Shown: one piece after another, positions 60,344 to 64,000 of the stretch | Layout: each line of letters starts with the position of its first letter | How positions within the stretch are numbered: position 1 is the first letter of the stretch | Assembly: GCF_002968335.2 (NCBI RefSeq) | Contig: NZ_CP134398.1 | Location: 4,402,001-4,466,000 of the forward strand | Length of the DNA stretch: 64,000 bases | DNA from: Mycobacterium sp. ITM-2016-00316 | Lineage (GTDB): Bacteria > Actinomycetota > Actinomycetes > Mycobacteriales > Mycobacteriaceae | Direction: 5' to 3' | The notes under the pieces: model-generated | Seen by the model: the letters and a program-made list of their open reading frames with translations, nothing else | What the model was told of the DNA's origin: nothing | The model's database searches: none | Position numbers and translations under genes: made by a program

Positions 60344-61579
60344 GTGTCGCCAGCGGACGCGAGAAACGGGCGTCGAGCACTGGAATTCGGCTGCGCCGTC
60401 ATCGCGATAGGTCTGCTCGCCGGGGTCGCCGGTATCGCGACGACACTGCTGCTGCACGGCATCGAGCACCTGACCTATCACTACAGTTTCGGCAGTCTGC
60501 TGGACGGCGTCGATGACAGCGGCCACATCCGTCGCGCCCTCGGCCCGATGGTCGGTGGCGCGGTGGCCGGTCTGGGCTGGTGGCTGTTGCGCAGGCGCGC
60601 GGCCGTCCCGAAACTGTCGGCCACCATCGCCGCACACCGACCGCTGCCCCGGGTGTCGATGGCGATCGACGCCGGTCTGCAGGTCCTCGTCGTCGGTGCC
60701 GGCGCATCGCTGGGTCGCGAGGGCGCACCGCGACAGCTGGCCGCGGTCTTCGGCGATGCGGCGATATCGCGGTGGGCACTGACGGCACGCGATCGGGAGA
60801 TCCTGCTGTCCTGCGCGGCCGGCGCCGGGCTCGGCGCGGTGTACGGCGTGCCGCTGGGCGGCGCCCTGTTCAGCATCAGCATCCTGCTGCACAGCTGGCA
60901 TCCGCGGGTCGTCGGCACCGCCCTGATCACCTCGAGTCTCGGTGTCGCGGTGGCCTCTCCGGTCACCCATCTGGAGCACTCGTTGCGCTGGCCCGACGCG
61001 AGCCTGTCCTATCTGTTCGTCGGACTCGCGGTGGTCATCGCGCCACTGGCGGTCGGCGTCGGCATCGCGTTCAACCGGATCACCGCGACGAGCAAGGCCC
61101 CGTCCGCCTCCTGGGTGCTGATCCCCGGGATCGCCGCCGCCGGACTACTCACCGGGATCTGCTCCATCTGGTGGCCGGAGCTGCCCGGCAACGGCCACAG
61201 CATCCTGGTGGTCAGCGTCGACAGCGACCTGACCATCACCGCCGCGCTGGCGATCCTGGCGCTCAAGCCGGTACTGACCGCACTGTTCCTGCGGGCCGGC
61301 GCGGTGGGCGGGCTGCTCACCCCGGCGCTGGCGACCGGCGCCGCGGCGGGATCGGTTGCCGCGCTGGCGCTCAACGGGTTCACCGACCTGCACGTCAACG
61401 TCGCTGCGGTCGCACTCACCTGTGCCGCGGGGGTTCTCGCGATCACCCAGCGCGCTCCGGCGTTCGCGGCGCTGTTCGTCTGGGAACTCGCGCATCCCCC
61501 GGTGTGGCTACTCGCGGTGTTCGCGATCGCGGCCTATGCCGCCCATGAGATCTGGCGCAGAACCGTCAGGGCTGCTTGA
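60344..61579 (+). CDS. ClC-family chloride channel/transporter
   Basis: A 411-residue membrane protein with about 10 helices. The ClC gating motif GREGAP is present with its Glu. The usual GSGIP motif is not clear (AAVPKLSAT at the expected place), so it is a divergent member. [21 protein letters not shown] and [18 protein letters not shown] are other conserved stretches. It likely conducts or exchanges Cl- or another anion. GTG 60344 start. It overlaps lpqW by 14 bp at the 3' end. Confidence 0.87.
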   Translation: MSPADARNGRRALEFGCAVIAIGLLAGVAGIATTLLLHGIEHLTYHYSFGSLLDGVDDSGHIRRALGPMVGGAVAGLGWWLLRRRAAVPKLSATIAAHRPLPRVSMAIDAGLQVLVVGAGASLGREGAPRQLAAVFGDAAISRWALTARDREILLSCAAGAGLGAVYGVPLGGALFSISILLHSWHPRVVGTALITSSLGVAVASPVTHLEHSLRWPDASLSYLFVGLAVVIAPLAVGVGIAFNRITATSKAPSASWVLIPGIAAAGLLTGICSIWWPELPGNGHSILVVSVDSDLTITAALAILALKPVLTALFLRAGAVGGLLTPALATGAAAGSVAALALNGFTDLHVNVAAVALTCAAGVLAITQRAPAFAALFVWELAHPPVWLLAVFAIAAYAAHEIWRRTVRAA

Positions 61580-63449
61580 CCCAGGCCCCGGCATCACCGA
61601 CGATCCCGATCGGTACCGCACCGGTCAGGCTGACCCCGGACACCCGCGGGGCGGCCGCAACGATCGTGGTGTCCTGCAGGATCGGCAGCACCGTGGACAG
61701 ATCCCACAACCGGGGCTCGACGACGTCGATCACCTTGTCGATCTCCTCGGTGCCGCGCAGCGCCGCATCGATTCTCGGTTGGATGCTGCGATCACAGATT
61801 CCGGTGAGGTTACTGGGTGCCTGCACCAATTCCCCGGTGCTCTCCGGGGATTCGGGGGCGTCGGTGCCCGTGGTGGTCGGAGTCGACGCCGGCGGCGCGG
61901 ACGTGGCGGTGCTCGACGTCCGCGGCAGCGGGGTGGTGGGGGTGACGCTGGGCGCGGGTGTCACGGTGGACACCGGGGTTGCCTCCAACGCGGGACAGCC
62001 GTAGCGCGATGCCAGCGAGGTCGCGAGATCGCCTCCGGCACTGTGCCATCCGACGACCGCGTCGATGGAGTTGTCGATCATGGCCTCGCCGTACAGGGTC
62101 ACCGGATCCAGCGCGGACACCGAGGCGGTGATGCCGACATTGCGCAGCTGGTCGGCGGCGGTGTTGGCCACCGCGATCGACGTCGGATCGTTGGCGGCCA
62201 CCCCGAGGACGATTTTCAGCGGCTCACCGTCTTTGATGATCTGGCCGCGCGCCTCGTCCGGCCCGGGGGTTCCTGGTGTCGTCGTCTGCGGTGTCTCCAC
62301 CGGCTGCACCTGGTAGCCGGCAGCGGCGAGCAGACCGAGCGCCGCCTCCGAGGAGATGGCCGGCGGTGCGGTCGGCACGTAACCGGGGTCCGACGGCGAG
62401 CGCACCTGCGCCTGCGCCAGGGTCACCGTGTTGTCGGATCCGGCGCCGACGGCGGCCAGCAGATCGACGTCGAGCAGACCGAACAGCGCCTTGCGGACCC
62501 GCAGATCGGTCAGGGCCGGCTGCTGGGCGCGCAGCGTCAATTGCATGACGCGCGGCCCGACGATGCGGTCGGTACGCACGTCCGGGATGGCCGACAGTTG
62601 CGCGAAGGCCGCCTGGCCGCCGTGCACCTGAGCCACCTGGGTGTCCCCGTTGCGGATCGAATCAGCCAGCGCGGCAGGCGATCCCGCCCGACGGAAGAGG
62701 ATCTGATCCGGTTTCGCCGGCTCACCCCAGTAGCGGTCGTTGCGGGCGAGCAGGATCTCGTCGCGCTGCGGGTCGATGTTGTCCACCCGGAACTGACCGC
62801 CGGTCACCGGCAGCGCCCGGGCCAGCCCGGCGCCGAAGCCGCCGGGTACGTCCTTGACGATATGCGCGGGCAGGATGTCGTTGAACAGTTCCCGCCACGC
62901 CGGGTAGGGCTGGGAGAAGGTGACGACCGCGGTCTTACCGCCCTCCACCGACTGCACCCCGGTGATGAGGTCATAGCCGGCGGGGTCGACCACCCCGGGG
63001 TGACTGACCATCTGGCGCCACAGGTACCAGTAGTCGTCGGCGCCGATCGGCGCGTTGTCGGTCCATGCCGCCTCCGGCCGGATCTTGTAGGTGACGGTGA
63101 ACGGGTTCTCGTCGGTCACCTCCGCCGATACCAGCAGGGTGGGGTCCATCTCCCACCGCGACCCGGTCAGCGTCGCCGCATCGGAGATCGGGCGGAACGA
63201 ACTCGGCAGCACCAGAGATGAGATCGCGGCGTTCACCGAGGACTGATCGGACAGCAGATGCGGATTGAACCCGGCACCGATCGCGTCGATGGCCATGATG
63301 ATCTGCATGGCCTTGGCCGGCGCGGGCGGCGTCGTCGACACCGTCTCGGTGCTCTGCGGCGCGGGCGGCGGGCTGACCGTGCAACCGGCCAGCACCAGCG
63401 CCGACAGCGCTGCCACGGGCACGAAGAAGCGGTGTCGGGCTGACGGCAC
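61566..63449 (-). CDS. lpqW: Lipoprotein LpqW (extracytoplasmic solute-binding-like)
   Basis: A 627-residue protein with a lipobox (LSALVLAGC, Cys at residue 22) and an SBP family 5-like fold ([51 protein letters not shown]). LpqW modulates the branch between PIM and LM/LAM synthesis at the membrane. A Thr/Pro-rich insertion at about residues 510-555 is probably disordered. GTG 63449 start; homologue of Rv1166. Confidence 0.93.
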   Translation of the reverse strand: MPSARHRFFVPVAALSALVLAGCTVSPPPAPQSTETVSTTPPAPAKAMQIIMAIDAIGAGFNPHLLSDQSSVNAAISSLVLPSSFRPISDAATLTGSRWEMDPTLLVSAEVTDENPFTVTYKIRPEAAWTDNAPIGADDYWYLWRQMVSHPGVVDPAGYDLITGVQSVEGGKTAVVTFSQPYPAWRELFNDILPAHIVKDVPGGFGAGLARALPVTGGQFRVDNIDPQRDEILLARNDRYWGEPAKPDQILFRRAGSPAALADSIRNGDTQVAQVHGGQAAFAQLSAIPDVRTDRIVGPRVMQLTLRAQQPALTDLRVRKALFGLLDVDLLAAVGAGSDNTVTLAQAQVRSPSDPGYVPTAPPAISSEAALGLLAAAGYQVQPVETPQTTTPGTPGPDEARGQIIKDGEPLKIVLGVAANDPTSIAVANTAADQLRNVGITASVSALDPVTLYGEAMIDNSIDAVVGWHSAGGDLATSLASRYGCPALEATPVSTVTPAPSVTPTTPLPRTSSTATSAPPASTPTTTGTDAPESPESTGELVQAPSNLTGICDRSIQPRIDAALRGTEEIDKVIDVVEPRLWDLSTVLPILQDTTIVAAAPRVSGVSLTGAVPIGIVGDAGAWVKQP

Positions 63450-63478
63450 GAGATTCAGGGTATCGGGCCGGCGCAATC

Positions 63479-64000
63479 TCAGGAGTTCTGCTGCTTGGCG
63501 CGCGACTTCGCCCGGGCCCGCAGGCTGGCGGTGAGCTCGAGTTTGCGCACCCGCACGATCTCCGGGGTGACCTCGACGCACTCGTCCTCGGCGCAGAACT
63601 CCATGGCCTGCTCCAGGCCGAGCTCCAGCGGACGAGCCAGCGTCTCGAAGACGTCGGCGGTCGAGGACCGCATATTGGTCAGCTTCTTTTCCTTGGTGGC
63701 GTTGATGTCGAGGTCCTCGGCACGCGGGTTGATGCCCACGACCTGGCCCTCGTAGGTGTCCTGACCGGGCTCGACGAAGAACTGCCCGCGATCAGCGAGC
63801 TGGGTCATGGCGAACGGCGTGATCTTGCCGGTGCGGTCGGAGACCAGCGAGCCGGTGTGGCGGGCCCGGATCTCGCCCGCCCAGGGGCGGTACCCCTCGA
63901 ACACCGCGTTGGCGATGCCGGTGCCGCGGGTGATCGTCAGGAAGTCGGTGCGGAAACCGATCAGGCCACGGCTGGGCACGATGAAGTCCATCCGGACCCA
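63479..64000 (-). CDS. typA: Ribosome-associated GTPase TypA/BipA (C-terminal part; 5' end outside window)
   Basis: The last 173 codons of TypA. The BipA C-terminal domain is clear: [48 protein letters not shown] and [18 protein letters not shown] basic tail ends [10 protein letters not shown]. The GTPase domain lies beyond the right edge. TypA acts on ribosomes under stress. It lies 29 bp upstream of lpqW on the same strand. Homologue of Rv1165. Confidence 0.95.
   Translation of the reverse strand, partial: WVRMDFIVPSRGLIGFRTDFLTITRGTGIANAVFEGYRPWAGEIRARHTGSLVSDRTGKITPFAMTQLADRGQFFVEPGQDTYEGQVVGINPRAEDLDINATKEKKLTNMRSSTADVFETLARPLELGLEQAMEFCAEDECVEVTPEIVRVRKLELTASLRARAKSRAKQQNS

Noticed and set aside
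61356..63221. A 621-codon plus-strand open frame opposite lpqW
   Set aside because: It is antisense to a clear lipoprotein gene and has Arg/Gly/His-rich shadow composition.

Overview
The window is high-GC actinobacterial DNA from a mycobacterium, most likely a fast-growing Mycolicibacterium. Gene content and order closely follow the Mycobacterium tuberculosis segment Rv1232c to Rv1165, read in the opposite direction. Lineage markers include SigE-RseA-HtrA-TatB, glucosyl-3-phosphoglycerate synthase (GpgS), GlgC/GlgM, mycothiol deacetylase MshB, coenzyme F420 synthase FbiC, lipoprotein LpqW, an ESX-type secreted protein and a mycofactocin-coupled dehydrogenase. Family names come from protein motifs and remembered homologues; no database search was run.

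Layout. 1-5.1 kb: a partial CoA-ester lyase, an MgtE-N/CBS protein, a DUF1003 membrane protein, a transglycosylase with a proline-rich repeat tail, and Mrp. 5.1-8.4 kb (minus strand): the envelope-stress unit sigE-rseA-htrA-tatB. 8.6-13.2 kb: an O-methyltransferase, then an autoregulated TetR/ABC exporter/methyltransferase operon. 13.2-15.2 kb: small proteins and a PAS-GGDEF diguanylate cyclase. 15.2-23.4 kb: glucan and lipid-precursor genes (glgC, glgM, gpgS) with folP2, fadD6, tagA and a LOG protein. 23.4-30.3 kb is accessory relative to M. tuberculosis: a helical-repeat protein, an OafA-like acyltransferase, small secreted and membrane proteins, an EspC-like type VII substrate, and an ABC-F protein behind a short leader ORF.

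30.4-41.7 kb: dapE/dapD, fadD36, a NUDIX hydrolase, a nucleobase permease with an unusual C-terminal domain, and the proline-catabolism locus putB-rocA with its activator pruC. 41.73-44.56 kb is a mobile element with matching terminal inverted repeats. It carries a decayed IS5-like DDE transposase (three reading frames) and, divergently, an apparently intact TnpB/Cas12-like RuvC nuclease. It sits exactly in the stop codons of two convergent host genes. 44.6-49.1 kb: a tight five-gene operon (SnoaL-like, sulfotransferase, DUF1214-like, two SDRs) ending in a mycofactocin-coupled SDR. 49.3-64 kb returns to the conserved backbone: dapC-fdxC, padR-fadH, yceI, fbiC, mshB, a ClC channel, lpqW and the C-terminus of typA.

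Most notable points are the TnpB-like nuclease in a DDE-type element, the stop-codon exchange at its insertion site, a single-base frameshift in fbiC, the leader ORF before the ABC-F gene, and the orphan EspC-like ESX substrate. No CRISPR array, rRNA or tRNA was recognised.
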